Assembly: GCF_002174125.1 (NCBI RefSeq)
Contig: NZ_NEXX01000004.1
Location: 1 to 64,000, forward strand
Length of the DNA stretch: 64,000 nt
Source of the DNA: Acinetobacter populi
GTDB lineage: Bacteria; Pseudomonadota; Gammaproteobacteria; Pseudomonadales; Moraxellaceae
Direction: 5' to 3'
Positions 17,996-25,820 of the stretch are shown here, one piece after another. The notes under the pieces were generated by a model. The model was not told the origin of the DNA, searched no databases, and saw nothing but the letters and a program-made list of their open reading frames with translations. Both the position numbers and the translations under genes were made by a program. Numbering within the stretch: the first letter of the stretch is position 1; every line of letters starts with the position of its first letter.

Positions 17996-18547
17996 ATGAC
18001 CTCCTCAACTTCATCGAAAGCACAGCAACATCTCATCAGCGAAATGTATTTCAAACATCATGACTGGCTTTTACAGTGGTTAAAATATCGTATCAGTTAC
18101 CCCATGAGTGCAGCGGATATCGTACAAGATACATTTCTGCGCCTATTACAGGCAAAACAAAAAATCACAGCCATCCAAGAACCCAGAGCATACTTACTCA
18201 ATATCGCCAAACATGTGCTGATTGATCAGCATAGACGTTACATCATTGAAAAGAGCTACCTGGATTCACTCTGTCAACAAATGCTCGTCCATGAAGAAGA
18301 TTTACCGGAAAATGCCATTGAAGATGTTGTTCAGGTTCTGGATTTTCTGTCTATTGCTCTGGATCAAACTCATGCCAAGGCACGGCAGGCATTTGTGATG
18401 TACTATTTTGAAGGTTATAGTCAGACTGAAATTGCAACATTAATGAACATGTCCTTACGCAGCATACAAGGGTATCTTGCGGACTGTCTGAGCTTGTGCT
18501 ACGAAACACGCGATAGAATTAATACCGAGCTAAATCTGCATGGATAA
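17996..18547 (+). CDS. fecI: FecI-like ECF RNA polymerase sigma factor
   Basis: A 183-residue ECF sigma-70 factor of the iron-starvation (FecI) group. Region 2 is at about residues 12-75 (HDWLLQWLKYRISYP ... DIVQDTFLRLLQ, RAYLLNIAKHVLIDQHRR), and region 4 at about residues 110-175 (ARQAFVMYYFEGYSQTEIATLMNMSLRSIQGYL). In such systems it recruits RNA polymerase to receptor genes after signalling through FecR. A TTG at 17975 is in frame, but the ATG at 17996 is preferred. Its stop overlaps the fecR start by 8 bp, so the two are translationally coupled. The likely targets are the shared motifs before tonB-hemO and hphR. Confidence 0.9.
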   Translation: MTSSTSSKAQQHLISEMYFKHHDWLLQWLKYRISYPMSAADIVQDTFLRLLQAKQKITAIQEPRAYLLNIAKHVLIDQHRRYIIEKSYLDSLCQQMLVHEEDLPENAIEDVVQVLDFLSIALDQTHAKARQAFVMYYFEGYSQTEIATLMNMSLRSIQGYLADCLSLCYETRDRINTELNLHG

Positions 18548-19568
18548 TACACAAAATATCCAGAGAGACATTGCACTATGGGTTATTCGCCTAAATTGTG
18601 ATGATCCGGTCGCACGCTTACAAGTACAACAAGAATTTGAACAATGGAAAGCTGAACATCCAGAATATCTGGATTATTTTGAAGAATTAAAAAACTTTAA
18701 TACAGAAATGCAGAATCTACCGCATCAACATCATATCAATGCCCAAACAATACAACACACTTTTCAGGCAATCGAAAAAGAACAACCAAAAATTTTAGAG
18801 ATTTTGGGTAAAACCACGTTTATTCTGGCGGGAATTAGCTGTATTGGTTATCTATTTTATGCTTATTTCCCACTGCAATATTATACGGCCGACTATAGAA
18901 CCGGCATTGCAGAAAGCAGAAATTTAACATTACCAGATGGTTCAAAAATAACATTAAGTGCAAAATCTGCAATTAAGCTCGATTACAGTACCCGCGAACG
19001 CCGTATTCATTTAATTCAGGGTGATATTTATATTGATGTCGCCAAAGATAAAACCCGTCCTTTGGTCGTACAGACAGCACAAGCTGATTTTCAGGCACTG
19101 GGTACACAATTTATTGTTAATCGCTATCCAACCCGTAGCACCTTAAGTATGTTACATTCGGAAGTTAAAGTATCTCTAAATAATGACCTTCCTCAACAGG
19201 CAAAACCGTCACAAACGCAGCAATCACAAGTGATTCGTATGGGTGAACAGATACAGGTCAATCAACAAGGTCTGGGTAAAGTTGAACACATCAATCCTGC
19301 ATCGGTAAAAATAGCCTGGCAGCAGCACCAAATTCTAGCCAATGACTTACCACTTTCAGATTTATTGTCACGCTTAAATGCTTATTATGACAGTTATATT
19401 ATTTTTGATCAGGAGGGTTTAAGCGACATTAAAGTTACTGGTGTCATCAATACCCAACAGGATTTAAATGCAACTTTGCGCTTACTTAAAACACAATACC
19501 CACAAATAGACTTTATTCAGGTAGGTAAATTTGTAACTTATGCGAGAATTAAAAAATCAGCATTATAG
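18540..19568 (+). CDS. fecR: FecR-like anti-sigma/sigma regulator
   Basis: A 342-residue inner-membrane regulator. The N-terminal cytoplasmic DUF4880 anti-sigma domain (about residues 8-55, ALWVIRLNCDDPVARLQ) is followed by one transmembrane helix (about residues 97-115). The periplasmic FecR domain includes LPDGSKITLSAKSAIKLDYS (about residues 134-153) and a C-terminal DUF4974-like domain ending at VGKFVTYARIKKSAL. It receives the signal from the STN domain of a TonB-dependent receptor, here most likely HphR. It overlaps fecI by 8 bp. Its last 45 bp recur in degenerate form at 22101-22146, on the far side of the Fic/GIY-YIG islet. Confidence 0.9.
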   Translation: MDNTQNIQRDIALWVIRLNCDDPVARLQVQQEFEQWKAEHPEYLDYFEELKNFNTEMQNLPHQHHINAQTIQHTFQAIEKEQPKILEILGKTTFILAGISCIGYLFYAYFPLQYYTADYRTGIAESRNLTLPDGSKITLSAKSAIKLDYSTRERRIHLIQGDIYIDVAKDKTRPLVVQTAQADFQALGTQFIVNRYPTRSTLSMLHSEVKVSLNNDLPQQAKPSQTQQSQVIRMGEQIQVNQQGLGKVEHINPASVKIAWQQHQILANDLPLSDLLSRLNAYYDSYIIFDQEGLSDIKVTGVINTQQDLNATLRLLKTQYPQIDFIQVGKFVTYARIKKSAL

Positions 19569-19570
19569 TA
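19523..19570 (+). repeat. fecR 3' end, left copy of an imperfect direct repeat
   Basis: These bases encode the FecR C-terminus GKFVTYARIKKSAL-stop. The first 20 bp (19523-19542) are identical to 22101-22120, and the following 28 bp are similar. The two copies flank the Fic/GIY-YIG islet in the same orientation. Confidence 0.65.
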
Positions 19571-19627
19571 AAATTCAAAATGTAAGCTACATTTGTGTCA
19601 TGCTGGTAAGGTTCATTACATCTAAAT

Positions 19628-20818
19628 TTAGTCGCCTACAACAATCAAACCATCTTGGTCATCTAAAAAGTTAAGCTCAATCAATCTAGCAATATCACGG
19701 TAAAAAGTACGTTCTGTTTTACCCGTATACAAAACTTGAATTTGTGGTATCCGATACAAATCAGCTTGGGTTAAAAACTTTTTAGTTTGTCCGGATACAA
19801 GCATAATGGTTTGGATCAAATTAAACTGTCTATCAGATATGCGTTTACTAAATTTGGCATCATTCAAAGCCGTTTGATATAACAAAAAGCTGATCAAGCC
19901 ATTACTTTGATCATGCAAGTTATTAATTGTCTCAAACATCCCTTTTAATACAAACTCAATAAAAGCTTGGTTAGGCAAAAGTTCTTTTTTATCAGTAGCC
20001 TTTCGACATGCATTAAACAATGCAAAATATTCATGGATATTAGTTTGATAATATGCCCATATTGCTGATGAACTAAATCTATAACCTGATTGTTCAAGCA
20101 ATAGCATTTCAATTAAACGTCCTGTCCGACCATTACCATCCCAAAAAGGATGGATCAACTCAAAGTAATAATGCGCTAGACAAGCACGTACAATAGCAGG
20201 CTGATTAATAATATTGGGACTATTTAGCCACTCTATCCAAGCTTGTATCAGATATTCAATATCTTCGATACATTTAGGTGGGCGATAAGTTCCACCATGT
20301 ACACTATTCCCAACAATCGTTTTTTGGCTAGGTTGATTATTTCTAAACTGCCCAGCTGGATTATGGTGCTCATCTAAATTTTTTGATACCAAGCTATGCA
20401 ACCTAATAACAGATGTTAAAGATATATCTTGTCCATCTACAGGTTGTAATCTTTTTTGACTAAATTGCTTAATCCAGTCAATTGCCTCTTTTAGATTGGT
20501 TAGACGGCGTTCCTCAGTCTTTTGTATTGTTTTAGGGTCTAATCGTAAAATTTCTTCAGTCTCTTGCTCAGTAAATTGACCACCCTCAATGGTATTTGTA
20601 CTATAGATACTGCTTGCTAAAACCTTTTCTTGTACTTGGTCTAGGATTTGGGGCAAGCTTGGCATCTTATTAAATCTATTTTGTGCATCGTTTACACGAT
20701 CAAGCATAGGTTTAACCTGTTGTAGGTCAAACCCAAGCTGAAACGTAAAAGAACCTGACTTATAGGTCATTACCCTTAAAGTAGTGTCATCTAGCCAAAT
20801 TTTACTTTGATCAGGCAT
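19628..20818 (-). CDS. Fic family protein (AMPylase-type)
   Basis: A 396-residue Fic-domain protein. The active-site loop HPFWDGNGRTGR (about residues 217-228) is complete, with the catalytic His and the ATP-binding GNGRTGR, so it should transfer AMP or another nucleotide part to a protein hydroxyl. An N-terminal Fic_N region carries a T-NTI-EG inhibitory motif (about residues 75-80), which marks class II Fic proteins with intramolecular inhibition. The C-terminal 90 residues resemble a winged helix (ERTFYRDIARLIELNFL), suggesting that the protein binds DNA, perhaps its own promoter. There is no ribosome binding site before the ATG; an internal ATG at codon 17 has AAGGG close by. It is convergent with fecR, and no antitoxin gene is adjacent. 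Confidence 0.88.
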   Translation of the reverse strand: MPDQSKIWLDDTTLRVMTYKSGSFTFQLGFDLQQVKPMLDRVNDAQNRFNKMPSLPQILDQVQEKVLASSIYSTNTIEGGQFTEQETEEILRLDPKTIQKTEERRLTNLKEAIDWIKQFSQKRLQPVDGQDISLTSVIRLHSLVSKNLDEHHNPAGQFRNNQPSQKTIVGNSVHGGTYRPPKCIEDIEYLIQAWIEWLNSPNIINQPAIVRACLAHYYFELIHPFWDGNGRTGRLIEMLLLEQSGYRFSSSAIWAYYQTNIHEYFALFNACRKATDKKELLPNQAFIEFVLKGMFETINNLHDQSNGLISFLLYQTALNDAKFSKRISDRQFNLIQTIMLVSGQTKKFLTQADLYRIPQIQVLYTGKTERTFYRDIARLIELNFLDDQDGLIVVGD

Positions 20819-20820
20819 TT

Positions 20821-20918
20821 TGTCAAAAATTTTGTCAAATAAAATGTCAACATATTATTATTATAAATCACTATTTTAGTCAATTTTTAATTGTAATTAT
20901 GTCAAAAAATATGTCGTT
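20821..20918. promoter_or_regulatory. 12-bp-spaced TGTCA repeats upstream of the Fic gene
   Basis: TGTCAAA or TGTCAA begins at 20821, 20833 and 20845, each 12 bp apart, and again at 20900 with a degenerate TGTCG at 20912, also 12 bp apart. The array is directly against the Fic start codon and spans the expected promoter. Periodic half-sites like this suggest an operator; autoregulation through the Fic C-terminal winged helix is the simplest idea. Confidence 0.6.
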
Positions 20919-20986
20919 AATTTTATCATCAGATAGTCAGATGATATATAACAAAATTCGGTTTATGGGCTACATATCATCTCGTC

Positions 20987-21270
20987 ATACTTGCCTTGCG
21001 AGATACATCTCTCAAAGTATCCAGCAAAACAAATTTCAACATTAAATTAGAATATCGTCATTCCTGCGAACGCAGGAATCCAGTGCAAAGTTCAGCAGTA
21101 TTGCAAAATCGAATCCAAAATAAATTGCATCTTTTCAATAGTATCTAAATTCCTATTTAAGTTGCACCAGCTCTGGATGCCCGGTCAAGCCGAACATGAC
21201 GATGACGGCTAGGACTTAATATTCGTCATTCCTGCCTTGAGAGATATATCTTAAAAATACAAGCTAAAAA
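20987..21270. repeat. dispersed palindromic repeats, left cluster
   Basis: The stretch contains several units of the form CGTCAT...ATCCAG. Unit 21057-21082 has the perfect 20-bp palindrome-like core ATTCCTGCGAACGCAGGAAT (6-bp arms, longer with GC pairs), which matches the ATTCCN8-10GGAAT layout of Neisseria dRS3 repeats. Another unit (about 20990-21023) has a longer loop. An inverted unit (CTGGATGCCCGG ... CATGACG) is at 21173-21212, and a partial one starts at 21226. No further gene is seen between the Fic start and 21388. Confidence 0.75.
21017..21095 (+). repeat. left copy of ~80-bp direct repeat flanking the GIY-YIG gene
   Basis: The sequence starting GTATCCAGCAAAACA and ending with the dRS3-like palindrome and CCAGTGCAAAGTTCAG recurs at 21718-21797 with about 88 percent identity by eye. 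The copies are in the same orientation and bracket the GIY-YIG gene. Confidence 0.8.
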
Positions 21271-21387
21271 CAGATTTTATAAGTTCATTAGAATGACATT
21301 ACTTTTCCATAAGAAATCTAATTATTTACACTTGACTAATGCCTAAAAAAGAAACATATTCATTATTTATTGCTTAATCTGGTATGC

Positions 21388-21684
21388 ATGCAAATAAAAC
21401 AACCCGCAATATATATTATGGCAAGTCAGCGCAATGGGACTTTATATATTGGTGTAACTTCGGATTTAGTTAAACGTATATGGGAACATAAAAATAGTAT
21501 TATTCAAGGATTTACTCAGAAATATCATGTACATTTATTAGTTTATTATGAACTACATAGCTCTATGGAAGAAGCAATTCTACGGGAAGGTAGATTAAAA
21601 AAATGGAAACGTAATTGGAAGTTACACTTAATAGAAGAAAATAATCCGCAATGGTTAGATTTATACCCTGAAATTATAAAATGA
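21388..21684 (+). CDS. small GIY-YIG nuclease family protein
   Basis: A 98-residue stand-alone GIY-YIG domain. The first strand AIYIMAS and the YIG strand TLYIGVTSDLVKR (about residues 7-29) are followed by the conserved Arg/His helix VKRIWEHK and the metal-binding Glu in EAILREGRLKKWKRNWK. The C-terminus (NPQWLDLY) is typical of the short UPF0213-like nucleases widespread in proteobacteria. ATG at 21388 is preferred over an in-frame TTG at 21370; the ribosome binding site is weak. I recall a recent description of site-specific single-strand nucleases (Ssn family, Neisseria) of this type acting on repeated palindromes, which fits the repeats on both sides here. Function is inferred. Confidence 0.85.
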   Translation: MQIKQPAIYIMASQRNGTLYIGVTSDLVKRIWEHKNSIIQGFTQKYHVHLLVYYELHSSMEEAILREGRLKKWKRNWKLHLIEENNPQWLDLYPEIIK

Positions 21685-21717
21685 TGTTATATAACTACCC
21701 TATGAAGAATATCTCAG

Positions 21718-21797
21718 GTATCCAGCAAAACAGATTTCAGTATTAAATTAGTATTCGTCATTCCTGCGAACGCAGGAATCCAGTGCACAGTTTTCAG
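21718..21797 (+). repeat. right copy of ~80-bp direct repeat flanking the GIY-YIG gene
   Basis: This is the partner of 21017-21095. The palindromic core from CGTCATTCCTGCG to GGAATCCAG is identical in the two copies, while the left part has several substitutions. Confidence 0.8.
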
Positions 21798-22498
21798 TTT
21801 TTTTATTTGTAGTTAAAGTTCTATTCCAGTTATGTTTGCTCTGGATACCAGATCAAGTCCGGTATGACGATGGCGGGTTCATTCTGGATGCTCGATCAAG
21901 CCGAGCATGACGATGACGGTTAATAACTATTCATCTGCTCTGGATGCCGGATCAAGTCCAGCGTGACATAAATATAGCTTACATTTTAAATTTTGCTATG
22001 GTCAAATCACTATTAACCCCATACACTAATTTCGAAAAATACCTTTAAATTAATTTACTTATGAAACTATCCTGTATGTATTTTCTCATGATCTGAGTAT
22101 AGGTAAATTTGTAACTTATGAAAAGATTAAAAATCTGAGCTAGTAAAATATTAGAATTTAATAAAGACTATTATTTTTAGTCAACTAATAATATGAGAAA
22201 TATATATCAAAATAAGAGATAAATATTTTAAATTAATTTTTATTGAGCAAATAAAAATAATTTATTGATTGTTATATATAAGAGCAATAATTATTATGCT
22301 TTGTTATTTATGTAAGTTTTAAATTAAAATTCTATATTCAAATTCAACACTTTAAATTATTAGCTTTACAAATAAACATTTGCTAACAGCATACATTTAC
22401 TTTCATCATCAAATCTATGTTTGAATAAATACATCTGATAAATTCTCTATGGATTTAGATCAGGTCATTAAATTTAATAACATCTGAGGTAAATAATC
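21798..22498. other. AT-rich intergenic region with inverted repeat units and a fecR remnant
   Basis: Three inverted units of the dispersed repeat are present, each CTGGAT...CGG/CAAG...GTGACG or CATGACG (about 21841-21870, 21883-21912 and 21940-21967). A relic of the fecR 3' end follows at 22101-22146. The rest, up to the small Q/N gene, is very AT-rich. I see no gene in it. Confidence 0.65.
22101..22146 (+). pseudogene. relic of fecR 3' end
   Basis: Bases 22102-22143 read GKFVTYEKIKNLS-stop, closely matching the FecR C-terminus GKFVTYARIKKSAL-stop. The first 20 bp are identical to 19523-19542. Upstream of this the similarity disappears. It is either the scar of an insertion at the end of fecR or the last remnant of a second fecR. 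Confidence 0.6.
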
Positions 22499-22699
22499 AT
22501 GGCTAATCAAAACGATCAACAACGTAACCAGCAAAATGGTAACCAACAACAGCAAAACGACCAGCAGCGTAATCAGCAGCAACAACAAAATGATCAACGC
22601 TCACAACCGGGTTCAAATCAAAAAGATTCGAATCAAAACCAACATGGTCAAAACCAAAAAAATTCTGATCAACACAATGAAAATAATCAACAGCGTTAA
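22499..22699 (+). CDS. small Gln/Asn-rich disordered protein
   Basis: A 66-residue protein with 26 Gln and 16 Asn. Apart from Met1, Ala2 and one Pro, it consists of polar and charged residues plus Gly; there is no aromatic and no large aliphatic residue. It is therefore wholly hydrophilic and disordered, like hydrophilins or prion-like segments. NDQQRNQQ-type units repeat in the first half. The gene looks real: TGAGGT lies 9 nt before the ATG, and a strong terminator follows the stop. I do not recognise a family. Small hydrophilic proteins of Acinetobacter have been linked to desiccation tolerance, but I cannot assign this one to them. Confidence 0.7.
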   Translation: MANQNDQQRNQQNGNQQQQNDQQRNQQQQQNDQRSQPGSNQKDSNQNQHGQNQKNSDQHNENNQQR

Positions 22700-22734
22700 G
22701 CACGATGATTATTTAATATGTTGAAATTACAATG

Positions 22735-22768
22735 ATCCGGGGCGGATATTTTACTCCCCGGATTTTTT
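22735..22768 (+). terminator. rho-independent terminator after the Q/N-rich gene
   Basis: ATCCGGGG (22735-22742) pairs perfectly with CCCCGGAT (22756-22763) and is followed by TTTTTT on the plus strand, 36 bp after the stop codon. The minus strand has no T run after the stem, so it belongs to the small gene rather than to slam. Confidence 0.88.
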
Positions 22769-22780
22769 ATTGCTTTATCT

Positions 22781-24292
22781 TTAGAACCGATGCTCTAGTT
22801 TTAAACTAATATTATGTTTATCATAACTATACAGCCAATCAACATTACTTTTATTACGATTATAACGATAGTTTAGTGTTGGTGTTAAACCATAAAACTG
22901 CCATTTCGGTGCAGAAACAATTAAATTATAATTTTGTTCAAAATCATGGCGTCGAGTTTCAAAAACCGTAGCATATTTATCAAATTGTCGCCAACGATAT
23001 GAATTGTAAAGTGTAGCAGTAAAACCAGTTTGAAACTGTTTACTAACGCCTATCCTTACACCTTCTTGTTGATAGGCTGCAATATATTGTTCTTCGGTAT
23101 TATGATCGACATAATCTAGTCCACCGAATAAAGTCCATTGCTTGGGTAAGATTTTCCAAAACGTAGAAAAAGCCGAATATTCCACACCATTTTGCGAAGT
23201 ATAATTAGTATAGTTAAAATCTTTAATTTCTGTTTCCAGCTTTAAGGCTTTATCTTTGCCAATAAAGTGCATCCACTCTGCCCGTCCACCCCAAGCATTA
23301 TAGAGTGCTTCACGTCCATAATATTTATGTTCAAATATAGGTGCAATTAAAATCTGACTTTTTTGATCCTGATAACTATAGCCGGCATTAAAGTTAAAAG
23401 TAAGTTCGTTATAATCCGACTCATTTGGATAGACCTGTCCATAACCCAAGCCACGGAATGCAATACCATGATTGCCTGCGAGTGACCAGCGTTTACTTAA
23501 AGTTGCCTCATAATCCAGTCCTGTTGTATTGATCGGGTCAGGACTGCCTTGATTAATTGTATATACCAGAATTTTATTGCCTTCATCATCAAGCAAATAT
23601 TCACCCTCGGCATCTGTTGCATACCAAAATGTCGTATTATTATACTCTGCCGAACTATTGAGATTGGTAACATAACGTCCACCAAAGGCAATCGAACCTT
23701 GCCATGCATCACGTTGATCCAATCCCTTTAAATAAGTATTAATGGTTTTAACAATATTTTGTGCCGTTTTATCATCGGACAAAGATAATTGATCTTTAAC
23801 TTGTAAGAATAATCTTTTTGCATCTCTATTTTTTTGTTTTTCTGTGAGTACTCGTGCCAGTTCCAGTTTAATCATCTGGTTTTGTGGTTGTAACTTTAGC
23901 GCCTCTCTAAAATCCTGTTCAGCCTGTTCCGCTTTGCCCTGAACCCGTGCCAATGCACCTTGTGCAAATAATGCCAGAGATTGATCGTAACCTTCCAGTT
24001 TTAAATAGGCATCCAGATAAATTGCTGCGGCTTGCCATTGCTTTTGCATCACGGCAATATATAAAGCCCGACCAACATCTTCCACATTTTGTTCAACTTT
24101 AATTGTTTCCCCTTTTATCACCATGCTTGGTAAAACATTTCTATCTATTCGTTGTTGTTCCTGTAAAGATTGATCTTTCTGAATTTGTTGTTGTTGAATA
24201 TCCTGATTAAGTCTGAGTTGGGTATCGTTATCGGCAGCATGGATTAATTGCTGGATCGATAATAATGTACAGAATAAAAATATTTTTTTCAT
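22781..24292 (-). CDS. hsmA: Slam-type outer-membrane exporter (surface lipoprotein assembly modifier)
   Basis: A 503-residue outer-membrane protein of the Slam (DUF560) family. The signal peptide is residues 1-19 (ending IHAAD). A periplasmic Gln-rich stretch and TPR-like helices follow at about residues 75-190 (QGKAEQAEQDFREALKLQPQN). From about residue 195 comes a beta-barrel (GSIAFGGRYVTNLNSS ...) that ends ISLKLEHRF with a terminal Phe. In A. baumannii such a Slam exports the hemophore HphA. Here it follows the hphA-like gene by 72 bp in the same direction, which supports the same role. The symbol is by analogy. The 3' end faces the Q/N gene and fecR. Confidence 0.85.
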   Translation of the reverse strand: MKKIFLFCTLLSIQQLIHAADNDTQLRLNQDIQQQQIQKDQSLQEQQRIDRNVLPSMVIKGETIKVEQNVEDVGRALYIAVMQKQWQAAAIYLDAYLKLEGYDQSLALFAQGALARVQGKAEQAEQDFREALKLQPQNQMIKLELARVLTEKQKNRDAKRLFLQVKDQLSLSDDKTAQNIVKTINTYLKGLDQRDAWQGSIAFGGRYVTNLNSSAEYNNTTFWYATDAEGEYLLDDEGNKILVYTINQGSPDPINTTGLDYEATLSKRWSLAGNHGIAFRGLGYGQVYPNESDYNELTFNFNAGYSYQDQKSQILIAPIFEHKYYGREALYNAWGGRAEWMHFIGKDKALKLETEIKDFNYTNYTSQNGVEYSAFSTFWKILPKQWTLFGGLDYVDHNTEEQYIAAYQQEGVRIGVSKQFQTGFTATLYNSYRWRQFDKYATVFETRRHDFEQNYNLIVSAPKWQFYGLTPTLNYRYNRNKSNVDWLYSYDKHNISLKLEHRF

Positions 24293-24364
24293 TAATAGAT
24301 ACCGCTAGCAAAATAAGAAAGCAAAAACGAAAGACTTGCCGAAGCAAATCTTTCTTTATAAAAA

Positions 24365-25213
24365 TTATTGTTTTACACCACCAAAGGCAGTGTTGTATGC
24401 TGTAGTATTAAAGCTCGCAATACCTGCCAATGCTGCGGCATTTGCACCGTAGAAATAACCTTCAACTTCACCAGATGCATCAGTACCCAAAGTACCAACT
24501 GCTGTAGCACTACCAGCAAATGCGGAATCACCAACGTCAAATCCAGCATCAACAGATAAGCTAGTTACTGTACTGGAACCTGTTAATGTACCAGACAATG
24601 TACCAACCCCATTGTCATTAAAATTAACATCAAAAGTACCAACCAAACTTACACCATTATTAATACCTGCAACACTATATACAGCAGTTCCAGAGGTTGG
24701 CACTGTTGTATTGGTATTATCGCCAGCATAATAAACTGTACGGGTAGAACCATCTACTGTGTCTGAACTACCCCACCATTCACCAAAAAATACTTCTGGT
24801 AAACTACCTTGATTACCAGAAGATTCCAGAACTTGAGCAAAATTAAAATTACCCAAAGCACTATGGCTTGCTGGCATTGCAGAAACCGGAATGCTTGATA
24901 CATTTAAATATAGATTTTCTGTACTAGACACTGGTACGGTTACATTAGTATTAGAAGTACCCAAAGAAGTATATGCACTGGCCAAACCTTTTAAAGCAGA
25001 GAAACCAATATACATATTCCATGGGCTTGTTGCTGAAGCTACAGAAAGTGCAGCCGTTCCACCCACATGATCAGAAGGAGCTGTACCACCAGCTTCTGCC
25101 GTACCAATCGCAATATTTGCTGTATTGCTTGAACCACCGTCTATACCTGCATTTGCAGCAGTAACTAAACCCAGTGTAGTAACTAGGGCAAACGCAATTT
25201 GATTAAATTTCAT
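24365..25213 (-). CDS. hphA: HphA-like secreted hemophore (Slam substrate)
   Basis: A 282-residue exported protein. The signal peptide is residues 1-22 (ending AANA). It has no cysteine anywhere and hence no lipobox, so it is secreted rather than lipidated. The N-terminal part (about 23-160) is Gly/Ser/Thr-rich. The C-terminal part (about 165-282) is a repeated beta pattern ending GEVEGYFYGANAAALAGIASFNT, the signature of the TbpB-like 8-strand barrel seen in Slam-dependent proteins. Together with the slam gene, hphR and hemO, this identifies a hemophilin like HphA. It should capture heme from host proteins and deliver it to HphR. An AGGAAATACTT sequence before the ATG serves as the ribosome binding site. 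Confidence 0.82.
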   Translation of the reverse strand: MKFNQIAFALVTTLGLVTAANAGIDGGSSNTANIAIGTAEAGGTAPSDHVGGTAALSVASATSPWNMYIGFSALKGLASAYTSLGTSNTNVTVPVSSTENLYLNVSSIPVSAMPASHSALGNFNFAQVLESSGNQGSLPEVFFGEWWGSSDTVDGSTRTVYYAGDNTNTTVPTSGTAVYSVAGINNGVSLVGTFDVNFNDNGVGTLSGTLTGSSTVTSLSVDAGFDVGDSAFAGSATAVGTLGTDASGEVEGYFYGANAAALAGIASFNTTAYNTAFGGVKQ

Positions 25214-25820
25214 AAGTATTTCCTCATCTTTCGTTAAATTTTACTAAGCAATCATAATGATAAACTTAGTGATTCTTATTTAAATAAAATGCTATGCTTT
25301 TCTCATCCTGCTTTATAGTGTGTAAATGGAAAGACAACATTTTATTTTTTACCAAGGATCAGGTAATTATTGCGTATAACAATAATCACCGCTTAGACTG
25401 ATATATCAAGATAAAATCTAAATATATCAATTTTACATTTTGTAGCTCACTGGTCAATATCGTTACCAATATTATCCCGCCTAATTAAGATATAAAATAA
25501 TGATGACAATATCAAGACATTTTTATATTTATTTTTTAATTAATTTATATAAATACTAATCATATATAATATTAGTCCAAGACGAATAAAGCCATCACAA
25601 ATAATATTAAAACTGTAGAAACACTATTAATTTACTTTTAAATTAATAGTAAATCCACATCTAATAATCAAATATTAAGCATATTAAAATAGATTACTAC
25701 TATTCCAGATTATCAAATAAATAATTAAAACCATCCAATTATTATTTAATAATTAGACAAGCAATATATCTATTCTAATATATCTATACTAAATATATTT
25801 TCCGACAAATAACTCTCCAA
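25214..25820. other. AT-rich intergenic region between hphR and hphA
   Basis: About 600 bp of very AT-rich sequence without an open frame worth reporting. A promoter for hphA-slam is expected near 25230-25330. An ATCATAATGATAA stretch at about 25251-25263 resembles Fur half-sites, but I do not call it. GACGAAT at 25581 repeats only the -10 part of the ECF motif, without the upstream block. Confidence 0.5.

Noticed and set aside
20987..21970. Possible CRISPR array from repeated CGTCATTCCTGCG units
   Set aside because: The units are in both orientations, irregularly spaced, diverged, and interrupted by a gene; there are no equal-length spacers and no cas genes.
22503..22703. 66-codon minus-strand frame opposite the Q/N-rich gene
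   Set aside because: CAA/AAC repeats on the plus strand make TTG/GTT codons on the other; only the plus strand has the ribosome binding site and terminator.
25371..25600. Further ECF promoter copies near hphA (TGCGTA at 25371, GACGAAT at 25581)
   Set aside because: Each has only one of the two blocks at the required 13-bp spacing, and the first is on the wrong strand for hphA.
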